From: Clostridium_AW malenominatum | Lineage (GTDB): Bacteria; Bacillota; Clostridia; Clostridiales; Clostridiaceae | NCBI RefSeq assembly: GCF_039521365.1 | Contig: NZ_BAAACF010000001.1 | Location: forward strand, 620,001 to 684,000 | DNA: 64,000 nt | Direction of reading: 5' to 3' | Shown here: positions 1 through 7,672 of the stretch, piece by piece | Layout of the letters: each line of letters begins with the position of its first letter | Position numbering within the stretch: the first letter of the stretch is position 1 | Position numbers and translations under genes: made by a program | Notes under the pieces: generated by a model | What the model was told of the DNA's origin: nothing | Database searches by the model: none | Seen by the model: only the letters and a program-made list of their open reading frames with translations

Positions 1-630
1 CTCTTCGTAAACTATGGTTATGATAATTGTTATTTAAAAGAAGAAAATAAATTATCTCTTCAAAAGGAGTTAAATCTAAAAGTTGATAATACTATACCAA
101 TGATTGGGATGATAACCAGACTAGTAGATCAAAAGGGTTTAGATTTGGTATCTAAAATTATGGATGAATTAATTAAAAAGCCTATTCAACTAGTGGTTTT
201 AGGAACTGGATTTAAAGAGTACGAAGATATGTTTAAAAGATATGCGTATATGAATCCTGAAAAAGTATCTATAAATCTATTTTTTAGTGAGGCTTTAGCA
301 AAAAAAATATATGCGTCCTCAGATATATTTTTAATGCCGTCAAGATTTGAACCCTGTGGAATTGGCCAACTTCTAGCCATGAGATATGGAAGCATACCTG
401 TGGTTAGAGAAACGGGAGGCTTAAAGGATACTGTAAATATAAATAATGGATTTACTTTTAAAAACTATTATGAATGGGATTTTTTCTACGTTTTAGATAA
501 AGCTTTAGAAGCTTATTACGATAAAAGTAAATGGAAGGATAAGATTAAATCTGCCATGATTTCAGAGAATAGTTGGAGCAAATCAGCAAATGAGTACTTA
601 GCTTTATATAATGAATGCCTTTGGGGATAA
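1..630 (+). CDS. glgA: Glycogen synthase, C-terminal part (cut by window start)
   Basis: The reading frame is open from base 1, so the gene begins upstream; about 209 C-terminal residues are present. Family knowledge: GlgA (GT5, GT-B fold) transfers glucose from ADP-glucose to the non-reducing end of glycogen. The C-terminal Rossmann half is visible, with the PSRFEPCGIGQL segment followed by YGSIPVVRETGGL, the donor-binding and catalytic Glu region typical of GT5 enzymes. The usual alternative, a GT4 glycosyltransferase, fits less well because SRFEPCG with TGGL is specific to starch/glycogen synthases. It is probably the last gene of a glycogen operon lying off the left edge. Nothing looks broken. 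Confidence 0.9.
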   Translation, partial: LFVNYGYDNCYLKEENKLSLQKELNLKVDNTIPMIGMITRLVDQKGLDLVSKIMDELIKKPIQLVVLGTGFKEYEDMFKRYAYMNPEKVSINLFFSEALAKKIYASSDIFLMPSRFEPCGIGQLLAMRYGSIPVVRETGGLKDTVNINNGFTFKNYYEWDFFYVLDKALEAYYDKSKWKDKIKSAMISENSWSKSANEYLALYNECLWG

Positions 631-665
631 TAAGTATATAATTTGTTTTGATAGGAGAATAGGAT

Positions 666-947
666 ATGATTATTGGCACAGGGAGAATTTGCTTAAGAGC
701 TAGCTGGGTACATTCCTTAAAGGAAAAAAGAATGATAGTACAAAGTCTTACTACAAGAGTTAAAAATAAATTTAATGTATCCATAGCCGAAATAGAAAAT
801 CAAGATATTCACCAAACTATAGTTTTAGGTGTAGCATGTGTAAGCAATGAAGTAAGGCATGCAAATAGCGTAATACAAAAGGTAATGGATTTTATAGAAG
901 GTAGCACAGATGCAGAAGTAGATGATGTTTTTATTGAAATAATATAG
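666..947 (+). CDS. DUF503 family protein (YlxP-like)
   Basis: 93 residues, ATG start preceded by a purine-rich ribosome site (ggagaata). The sequence begins MIIGTGRICLRASWVHSLKEKR, matching the DUF503 pattern in which a short beta strand is followed by the invariant SLKEKR motif. B. subtilis YlxP is the best known member. The fold is small alpha/beta and the exact role is unsettled; YlxP lies next to ribosome maturation genes in many Firmicutes. Here it stands between glgA and an ATPase-like gene and is closed by its own terminator, so it looks like a single-gene unit or the end of the glg transcript. Confidence 0.85.
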   Translation: MIIGTGRICLRASWVHSLKEKRMIVQSLTTRVKNKFNVSIAEIENQDIHQTIVLGVACVSNEVRHANSVIQKVMDFIEGSTDAEVDDVFIEII

Positions 948-979
948 AGAAATTGCGGTGCAATTTCTCTAGTTTTTTT
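946..979 (+). terminator. Intrinsic terminator after the DUF503 gene
   Basis: A perfect 11-bp stem (946-956 with 960-970) has a 3-base loop and is followed by a run of seven T. The left arm begins inside the stop codon of the gene at 666-947. Confidence 0.9.
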
Positions 980-991
980 GGAGGGTAACTT

Positions 992-3373
992 ATGACAGAA
1001 TGGTATAATTTAAGCTGGAGTGATGTGGTAGATCAGCTTCAAAGTGATGCATACAATGGATTAACTGAGGACAAGGTTGAGAAATTTAAAAAATTATATG
1101 GTAAAAATACTATTTCAATTCCTAAAGGAAAGAATATATTGTATACATTCATTAGTCAGTTTAAAAACCTATGGATACTTTATATGTTTATTATAATAGC
1201 TATACACGTTTATTTGGGATATATAAATGAGGGCATAACATTATTTGGCATTATAATGTTAAATATTATTTTAATTTCCTTTAGAGAAAACGAAAGAGAA
1301 AAAGAAATTATTGAACTACAAAAGCTTCAATCATCACATGCCACTGTCATACGAAGCGGGAAAAGAATGAAGATTTCATCAGAAGACTTAGTAGTAGGCG
1401 ATATAGTGCTAATTAATGATGGGGATATTGTTCCAGCAGATATTAGAATAATTGAAGGAAATGACCTGATAGTGAAAGAAGGAGCAGTAACTGGTGAAGG
1501 TGACAGTGTAGAAAAATATAGTACAAAGATAGAAGAAAAAGAATTAGCATTAACAGAAATAAGAAATGTACTATTTAAGTCATCCGCTGTTATTCAAGGC
1601 GATGGTAGAGGTATAGTAATTGCGACGGGGCAACATACAGAAATTGCAGGTATCATTGGCCTTATACTAGATAGTACTATTGAGATAAATATGATTAATA
1701 GAAAATTGCATAATATATTAAATATTTTTACCACAGTTTCAATTATAATTTCAGCATTTTTAGCTATGATGAAATTATATGTATTAGAACATAACATAGA
1801 AAATATATTATATATATTTGGATGGATTCCTGCTACTTTTATACCTTTTAGTTTATTTATTCTTATTGAAATAATAGCATATTTTATAATTAAGGATTTT
1901 AAGGGAAAAGGAGTGGTTTTCAAAAATTTATCTGTTATTGAAAACCTATCAAAAACTAATATTGTATGCGAAGATAAGGTAGGAGTTTTTTCACAAAATG
2001 TTTACTATATAGATAAGATTTATGCTGATGAAGATATATTGGATATGCAAACCTTAAACATAAATGAAGAAAGGGTAAAAAACCATACATTAAAAAGAGT
2101 TATAGATATTGGATTAATGTGCAATGAAGAGGCTTTGTTAAAACTTTACAAAGAAAGTCCAGGTGAAAGAGTTTTTATAATTCCCTTTGATAAGGGAAGA
2201 AAATTGATGACTACTGTGAATAAAATAGATGGAAATTATAGGGCTGGCGTTAAAGGAGCTCCTGATTCGCTGCTAAATAGTTGTACTCATTTAATGAAAA
2301 ATGGATTGGAAAAGGAGATTACAGAAGAGGATATAAGAAAAATTAAATATGCAGATGTGCAAATGTCAACAATGGGATTAAATGTTGTTGCCTATGGGTA
2401 TAGAAATTATAATTATGAGCCAAGTATTAATGAAAACTTAGAAAGTAATTTAGTTTTTGCAGGATTAATTGGGTTTTACAACCCTCATATAGAGAATATT
2501 GGGGATATAATAAAAAGAGGTAAAAGCTTAAATGTATATCCTATTATATTTACTGAGGAAAATAAATTAACAGCGGAAACCTTTGGAAAAGAAATAGGAT
2601 TAATTAATAGAGTAACTAGGGTTTTATCTGCAGTGGAAATGGATAATATGCCTGAGGAAGATTTATTAAAAACCCTTGGAAAAGTTCCTATATTTTCAAG
2701 ACTTCAATCCAGTCATAAAACCACCATAGGTAAATATTATAAAAAATTGGCACAGAACACAGTAATGTCAGGAAAAAGGGTTTCGGATTTGCCGTACTTA
2801 AGAGTTTCAAAAGTTGGAGTATCTGTAGAGGGAAGAAATATAGTTAATAACTTATCAGATATAGTAATGAGTAAAAGAAGCTATGAGGACATTTTAAATT
2901 TAATAATTTCATCAAGAAAAATTATAAATTCTATTGTAAGTATAATAGTTTATATTTTGATTATATCTTTAGCTGGAGTTATGCTGAATATAGCTTATAA
3001 TATATTAGGTTTTGGATATGTTTTAACCACTTACGGAGCATTATGGGTTAATAGCATTACCGCTATAATTTCTTCCATTGCCATAGCCTTGAATTATGAA
3101 AATGAAGATGAGTATAAAATAACTTCTATTGATAAAAAGTTATTTAAAGGCATAGCTTTAAAGTCTATTGTTAAAGCTATGATTCTAAGTGGAATAGTCA
3201 TAGGCTCATTATTTTTAAATGAAAAAATACCATTTTTAATATTAAATTTAAGTTTAATATTATTAGCATTAGGAATAAATAAAAAACATACATTAAAAAG
3301 CAAATTATGTTTTTTAATAAACATAATAATACAAGTATCATATTTTATAATTAATATAAGACCTAATATATAG
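992..3373 (+). CDS. Degenerate P-type ATPase-like membrane protein (likely catalytically dead)
   Basis: 793 residues, intact, with the layout of a P2-type cation ATPase: N-terminal cation-ATPase domain (about 1-70), two membrane helices, actuator domain, further helices, phosphorylation/nucleotide domain, C-terminal helices (about 650-790). Key motifs are altered. The actuator TGES is TGEG (167-170). The phosphorylation loop DKTGT reads DKVGV (328-332): the Asp remains but both Thr are Val. TGD reads TEE (521-523). The hinge GDGVNDAP reads GKRVSDLP (594-601). The M4 PEGL and the M6 cation-ligand Asp are missing. KGA of the nucleotide domain is kept. With no stops or frameshifts in 2.4 kb, it looks like a selected pseudoenzyme rather than a decaying pseudogene. 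Start ATG 992 follows ggaggg. Substrate or role unknown. Confidence 0.8.
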   Translation: MTEWYNLSWSDVVDQLQSDAYNGLTEDKVEKFKKLYGKNTISIPKGKNILYTFISQFKNLWILYMFIIIAIHVYLGYINEGITLFGIIMLNIILISFRENEREKEIIELQKLQSSHATVIRSGKRMKISSEDLVVGDIVLINDGDIVPADIRIIEGNDLIVKEGAVTGEGDSVEKYSTKIEEKELALTEIRNVLFKSSAVIQGDGRGIVIATGQHTEIAGIIGLILDSTIEINMINRKLHNILNIFTTVSIIISAFLAMMKLYVLEHNIENILYIFGWIPATFIPFSLFILIEIIAYFIIKDFKGKGVVFKNLSVIENLSKTNIVCEDKVGVFSQNVYYIDKIYADEDILDMQTLNINEERVKNHTLKRVIDIGLMCNEEALLKLYKESPGERVFIIPFDKGRKLMTTVNKIDGNYRAGVKGAPDSLLNSCTHLMKNGLEKEITEEDIRKIKYADVQMSTMGLNVVAYGYRNYNYEPSINENLESNLVFAGLIGFYNPHIENIGDIIKRGKSLNVYPIIFTEENKLTAETFGKEIGLINRVTRVLSAVEMDNMPEEDLLKTLGKVPIFSRLQSSHKTTIGKYYKKLAQNTVMSGKRVSDLPYLRVSKVGVSVEGRNIVNNLSDIVMSKRSYEDILNLIISSRKIINSIVSIIVYILIISLAGVMLNIAYNILGFGYVLTTYGALWVNSITAIISSIAIALNYENEDEYKITSIDKKLFKGIALKSIVKAMILSGIVIGSLFLNEKIPFLILNLSLILLALGINKKHTLKSKLCFLINIIIQVSYFIINIRPNI

Positions 3374-3380
3374 TTTAAAC

Positions 3381-3416
3381 TCCATATTATTGGATAAGAT
3401 GATAATATGGAGGTGG
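3381..3416 (+). promoter_or_regulatory. Stem-loop covering the comEC ribosome binding site
   Basis: A perfect 10-bp inverted repeat (3381-3390 with 3402-3411) ends inside the Shine-Dalgarno sequence ggaggtgg of the TTG-started comEC gene. Read-through RNA from the upstream gene would fold the start of this site into the stem. No T run follows, so it is not a plain terminator. Confidence 0.45.
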
Positions 3417-3423
3417 GATCAAT

Positions 3424-5097
3424 TTGACGAAAAGACCTATAGTAATGTATAGTTTATCTTTTTTCATGGGTTGCCTTTCTTTTTTGTTTTACATAAATAA
3501 TGTTTATTTGGGTGCAGTTTTAGCTGCATCTTTTTTATATATAATTTTTATTAAGAAAGAAATAATATATTTTTTAATAATTACATCTTTCTTTCTAACG
3601 GGTTTTTTTAGAATTACCACTTATTTTAATTATCATCCTAATGGGGAAGAAAGAATTAGAATAATAAAAGCTAATAATAACTATATAGTGGGAGAAGCAA
3701 GGGGAAGAAAGTTAAATATTACAGGAGAAATAAATGAATTAGAAGAAGGAAGATTAATCCTAGCAAGGGGTGAATTCTCTAAGGATATAAATTATAAAAG
3801 AGGTGTAATTGGAAGTTATAATATTACAAAATACAAAAATCTAAAGGAGGACTTAATATATAAATTTTCAAATTATAAAAGTAATGTTATAGAAAAGTTA
3901 AGTGAATACTTAGATGAAGATGAGCTTTCACTGGTGGTATCCTTATGTTTTGGCGACGTAGAAGGATTACATGAAATAGACAAATTCAAATTGCAAAAGT
4001 TAGGAGTAATACATGCTGTTAGTGTATCAGGTTTTCACATATCCATAGTTTATAAGTTTATAGAAATGCTAGTAGGTTCTGGGGGAGCATTACTCTGTAC
4101 CTTGTTTTATGCAATATTTACAGGTCTTAGTTACTCAACCTTAAGAGCATTCATAATGATATTTGTACTATATCTTTCAAAGAGGGTGTATAAAAAATAT
4201 GATGGGATATCTTCTTTATCACTAGCCTTTATATTGATTCTTTTACATAAACCATACTCTTTCATGGAGATGGGATTTGCATTATCATTTTTGGCAACCT
4301 TAGGGATAATATTGCATGATAAGCAGGTGAAAAGTTTTTTAAAAGGATTACCTAAAAAGCTTCAAGATTCTTTGAGCATCACCTTATCTGCTCAAATATT
4401 CACATTGCCTTACATAGCTTTTACCATAAATAGCTTTAGCTTAGGATTTTTACTAGGAAATATATTTTTAGTTCCTATATTTTCTTTTGTTGTAGTGCTA
4501 GGGAATATGTCTTTATTTTTAATTAAATTTCCTATATTGTTTAAATTTTTATCCTATATACTCTATGGTTTTTGTAATTTAATACAATATATTTCCTATC
4601 TGTTAATAAGGATAAGTCCTTCCATGTATTATTTAGGCTTCTATGAAGGGGTTTACTTTATGATTTTATACTTTAGTTATATAATGGTTAGAAAGGGAAG
4701 GGATAAGTTTAAATTCTTACCACTTATATCCTTCATTGTAATACTTTTTAATATAATTACTATTTTTCCAACCATAAACTTTATTAATAATGAATATGTA
4801 AAGGGAGCTATTATAAGGTATAATAGTGAATGTATTATGGTGTGTAATTATAATTTAGAGCAAGGCAAGGAACTAACAGATATAAAAGATAGATACAAAG
4901 TAGCTAAAGTTATAACAGATATAGAAAAAAATTTTGAGATAAATTTAAAAAAATATAAAGCTAATATCATATATGGACAAGAAGATATACTAGGAATTAA
5001 ATTTAAAAAGAAAAATGACACATTATTTATACCTGCTGACAAGGGAGATAATACTTATAGAATAATTTTCGGAAGGATTTTTAGGTGGAGGGATTAG
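3424..5097 (+). CDS. comEC: ComEC/Rec2-family DNA uptake channel, short form without the metallo-beta-lactamase domain
   Basis: 557 residues starting at TTG 3424 behind ggaggtgg. Family knowledge: ComEC forms the inner-membrane channel for single-stranded DNA during transformation. Visible: two N-terminal hydrophobic segments, a soluble DUF4131-like beta domain (about 60-140), then the Competence domain, with LCFGDVEGL followed by GVIHAVSVSGFHISIVYKFIE near 170-210 and many membrane helices to about 455. The last 100 residues are soluble but show no HxHxDH metal motif, so the C-terminal nuclease-like domain of B. subtilis ComEC (about 776 residues) is absent. The gene ends one base before holA, so the two are co-translated. 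Whether this short form supports DNA uptake cannot be told. Confidence 0.85.
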   Translation: MTKRPIVMYSLSFFMGCLSFLFYINNVYLGAVLAASFLYIIFIKKEIIYFLIITSFFLTGFFRITTYFNYHPNGEERIRIIKANNNYIVGEARGRKLNITGEINELEEGRLILARGEFSKDINYKRGVIGSYNITKYKNLKEDLIYKFSNYKSNVIEKLSEYLDEDELSLVVSLCFGDVEGLHEIDKFKLQKLGVIHAVSVSGFHISIVYKFIEMLVGSGGALLCTLFYAIFTGLSYSTLRAFIMIFVLYLSKRVYKKYDGISSLSLAFILILLHKPYSFMEMGFALSFLATLGIILHDKQVKSFLKGLPKKLQDSLSITLSAQIFTLPYIAFTINSFSLGFLLGNIFLVPIFSFVVVLGNMSLFLIKFPILFKFLSYILYGFCNLIQYISYLLIRISPSMYYLGFYEGVYFMILYFSYIMVRKGRDKFKFLPLISFIVILFNIITIFPTINFINNEYVKGAIIRYNSECIMVCNYNLEQGKELTDIKDRYKVAKVITDIEKNFEINLKKYKANIIYGQEDILGIKFKKKNDTLFIPADKGDNTYRIIFGRIFRWRD

Positions 5098-5098
5098 A

Positions 5099-6124
5099 GT
5101 GATTAATTTATCTGCATTTGAAGATAAAATTAAAAAAGGAATAATAGACAATTGTTATATATTTTGTGGATTAGATGAAGAGATGATTAAGGATAAAATA
5201 AAGTTATTACAAAAGAAAGTTTTGTCAGAGAACTTTATGGATTTAAATTTAGTAAGATTTGATGGAGACACTTTGACGAGCTTTGATCCAGTAATAAATG
5301 CCTGTGAAACACTGCCTTTTATGGAGGAGAGAAAAATTGTAGTGGTTTATAGGGGTAATTTTTTGGGAGATAAAGATGATGGAGGTAAAAAAACTTTATA
5401 TAATGAACTAAATAATTATATAAAAAGCATTCCGACCACTTGTATTTTAATAGTTTATTATGTTTTTAAGGATAAAAGAGAGAAACCTAGTAGCAAAATT
5501 TATGCATTAGACAAGAAAACAATAGTTGTAAAAGGAGATAAAATTTATGGAAGGGAGCTAGAAAGCAAAGTTAAGAATATTTTTGCAAAAAAAGACAAGG
5601 ATATTGGAAATGTAGAACTAAAACTATTTTGTTCGCTACTACCAACAGATATGGGAATAATAGAAAACGAAATAGAAAAACTCTGTTGCTATGTGTTAGA
5701 CAGGGAAATAAAAAAAGAAGATATATACGCTCTTTTAAATAAAAAGGAAGATGATGATATATTTGATCTAGTAGATTTAATCGGAGATAAGAAGGTAAAA
5801 GAAGCTATTAATTCCCTAAATGAACTGATGTATAAAGGGGATAAGGCTAATGAAATATTGTTCATGGTGGAAAGACAGTTTAAACTTCTATATAAAGTTA
5901 AGTATTCTCTAGAAAGAAGAATGAGTAGAGAAGAAATTTGTGGGGAAATTAAACTTCCTTCTTTTATATGTGAAAAATTAATAAATCAAAGCAACAAATT
6001 TACTCTGTCTAAACTTCTAAGAGCATTAGAAATCTGTTTACATTGGGAAAAAACTATGAAAAGTTCATCTTTAGATAAAAAAATTCAGATGGAACTTTTA
6101 ATAATAGAAACTATGACTGCGTAA
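5099..6124 (+). CDS. holA: DNA polymerase III, delta subunit
   Basis: 341 residues, start GTG 5099 with the ribosome site aggtggaggg lying inside the end of comEC. HolA is the clamp-loader subunit that opens the beta sliding clamp. The N-terminal domain carries the clamp-contacting region and FDGDTLTSFDPVINACETLPFMEERKIVVV, typical of DNA_pol3_delta; the C-terminal helical domain includes DDDIFDLVDLIGDKKVKEAI and the LLYKVKYSLE segment. The comEC-holA-rpsT order is conserved in Firmicutes and supports the call. It converges on rpsT across a shared terminator. Confidence 0.93.
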   Translation: MINLSAFEDKIKKGIIDNCYIFCGLDEEMIKDKIKLLQKKVLSENFMDLNLVRFDGDTLTSFDPVINACETLPFMEERKIVVVYRGNFLGDKDDGGKKTLYNELNNYIKSIPTTCILIVYYVFKDKREKPSSKIYALDKKTIVVKGDKIYGRELESKVKNIFAKKDKDIGNVELKLFCSLLPTDMGIIENEIEKLCCYVLDREIKKEDIYALLNKKEDDDIFDLVDLIGDKKVKEAINSLNELMYKGDKANEILFMVERQFKLLYKVKYSLERRMSREEICGEIKLPSFICEKLINQSNKFTLSKLLRALEICLHWEKTMKSSSLDKKIQMELLIIETMTA

Positions 6125-6130
6125 AAAATA

Positions 6131-6160
6131 AAAACCGGTGTAATCACCGGTTTTTTTTTA
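6131..6160. terminator. Bidirectional terminator between holA and rpsT
   Basis: A 10-bp perfect stem (6131-6140 with 6145-6154) with a TAAT loop has nine T on one side and a run of A on the other, so it can stop transcription from both converging genes. Confidence 0.9.
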
Positions 6161-6424
6161 TGCGTTTAAACCATTAAGTTTTGAAGATAATCTTGATTTA
6201 ACTCTTGCTGCTTTATTCTTATGTATAACTCCCTTAGAAGCAGCCATATCTAATGCTCTTGCGGAAGCCTTGAATTCAGCTTTAGCAGCTTCAAGATTGC
6301 CACCAGCAACAGCAGCTAAAAACTTCTTTATAGTTGTCTTTAAAGCTGACTTAACCATTCTATTTTGTAATGTTTTAGTTTCAATTACTTTTATTCTTTT
6401 CTTAGCTGATTTAATATTTGCCAT
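6158..6424 (-). CDS. rpsT: Ribosomal protein S20
   Basis: 88 residues, minus strand, ATG preceded by gggggtga. Basic, helical, beginning MANIKSAKKRIKVIETKTLQ and matching S20 along its length. S20 binds 16S rRNA at the bottom of the small subunit. The gene is monocistronic and oriented opposite to its neighbours, as in B. subtilis between holA and gpr. The intergenic region to gpr (6425-6628) therefore holds two divergent promoters. Confidence 0.97.
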   Translation of the reverse strand: MANIKSAKKRIKVIETKTLQNRMVKSALKTTIKKFLAAVAGGNLEAAKAEFKASARALDMAASKGVIHKNKAARVKSRLSSKLNGLNA

Positions 6425-6628
6425 TTGTTTTCACCCCCTTATAGATTTTAATAGGGTATCAGCAGTTTTTGGGGAAATCTGCGGATCAGTCCAAATTATT
6501 AACAAAAGTTATTATAACATTTATTTCGCATGACTTCAAGGGTATTTACTTATATTTTCATTAGAATATGAATGTTCATTAATGGAAAAGCTATATTGAA
6601 AATATAATTAATGAAAGGAAGAGGGTAT

Positions 6629-7603
6629 ATGATAAGTGTTAGAACGGATTTAGCTGTGGAAGCAAAAGAGCTTTATGAAGAGAAAAGTAATAGTAAAATA
6701 CCTGGAGTAGAGGTAGATGAGTATAGAGAGGGAAGTATTAAAATAACAAATGTGAAAGTACTAGATGATTATGGTGAAAGGGCAATGAATAAGCCAAAGG
6801 GAACATATATAACCTTGGATATTCCTGAAGCTAGTATATATGATGAAGAAACTATGACTAATGTAAGTAAAACTCTAGCGAAAACTCTAGACCCTTTAAT
6901 TAATTTAGATGAAAGTATGACTGCTTTAGTTATAGGACTTGGAAATTGGAATGTGACTCCTGATGCTTTAGGACCAAAGGTTGTGGAAAAATTAATGATA
7001 ACAAGACATTTAAAACAGTTAATACCCAATGAAATAGATGAAGGAATTAGGCCTGTGTGTGCATTAGCACCTGGAGTTCTAGGACTTACTGGAATAGAAA
7101 CAGGAGAAATAGTTAGCGCTGTAGCAAAAAAAATAAAGCCAAATTTAATAATATGCATTGATGCTTTAGCTTCAAGAAGGTTAGAGAGAATAAATAGAAC
7201 AATACAAATAGGAAACACAGGTATTTCACCAGGGTCAGGTGTAGGAAACAAAAGAATGGAAATAAGTGAGAGAGTTTTAGGGATACCTGTAATAGCCATT
7301 GGAGTTCCAACGGTAGTAGATGCTGCAACTATTGCTAATGACACTATAGATTTAGTTGTAGACGCTATGATAAGTCAAGCAGAAAAAGATTCAGGATTTT
7401 ATGAGATGTTAAAGTCAGTGGAAAAAAATGAAAGACAAAAACTTATTGAAGAGGTATTAAATCCTTATATAGGAAATCTTATGGTTACACCTAAGGAAGT
7501 AGACAGCGTTATTGATAGTATATCAAAAATAATCTCTACTGCAATTAACATAGCTCTTCAACCTGCCTTGGAATTAAAAGAAATTAATACTTATATAATG
7601 TAA
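6629..7603 (+). CDS. gpr: Germination protease GPR
   Basis: 324 residues when started at ATG 6629 (MISVRTDLAVEA), which sits 4-7 bases after aaaggaagaggg; the ATG at 6611 overlaps this ribosome site and is unlikely to be used. GPR is made in the forespore as a zymogen and degrades small acid-soluble spore proteins at germination. SVRTDLAVEAKEL matches the activation region of Bacillus GPR; if autocleavage follows the Bacillus pattern (after TD), the propeptide here is only about 7 residues against about 15 in B. megaterium. The aspartate-rich stretches characteristic of this atypical acid protease family are present (IICIDALASRRLERINRTIQ). It lies upstream of spoIIP as in B. subtilis. Confidence 0.95.
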   Translation: MISVRTDLAVEAKELYEEKSNSKIPGVEVDEYREGSIKITNVKVLDDYGERAMNKPKGTYITLDIPEASIYDEETMTNVSKTLAKTLDPLINLDESMTALVIGLGNWNVTPDALGPKVVEKLMITRHLKQLIPNEIDEGIRPVCALAPGVLGLTGIETGEIVSAVAKKIKPNLIICIDALASRRLERINRTIQIGNTGISPGSGVGNKRMEISERVLGIPVIAIGVPTVVDAATIANDTIDLVVDAMISQAEKDSGFYEMLKSVEKNERQKLIEEVLNPYIGNLMVTPKEVDSVIDSISKIISTAINIALQPALELKEINTYIM

Positions 7604-7606
7604 ATA

Positions 7607-7635
7607 TCATATATAAGTTCATCCCCTCATATAAT
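7607..7635 (+). promoter_or_regulatory. Sigma-E-like promoter of spoIIP
   Basis: TCATATA (7607-7613), a 14-base spacer, then CATATAAT (7628-7635), against the sigma-E consensus KMATATT-N14-CATACAnT. spoIIP is a sigma-E gene in B. subtilis. The predicted start site falls near 7642, inside the loop of the hairpin at 7623-7665. Confidence 0.6.
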
Positions 7636-7665
7636 AGGAACATATAACTTTTTACATATGAGGGG
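7623..7665 (+). promoter_or_regulatory. Hairpin that sequesters the spoIIP ribosome binding site in read-through RNA
   Basis: Perfect 10-bp inverted repeat cccctcatat (7623-7632) and atatgagggg (7656-7665) around a 23-base loop. The right arm contains the agggggtg Shine-Dalgarno of spoIIP. There is no T run, so it is not a terminator. RNA from gpr would carry both arms; RNA from the sigma-E-like promoter would lack the left arm. Confidence 0.6.
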
Positions 7666-7672
7666 GTGCATT

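Noticed and set aside
6270..6533. Plus-strand frame opposite rpsT
   Set aside because: Pure antisense of the S20 gene and its promoter.
6535..6628. Sigma-F/sigma-G promoter for gpr
   Set aside because: Several GNATR words exist (6528, 6564, 6570) but none has a CATNHTA box 17-18 bases downstream, so I do not call one.
6769..7344. 191-codon minus-strand frame within gpr
   Set aside because: Antisense shadow of a well-conserved gene; composition is typical of reversed A/T-rich coding sequence.
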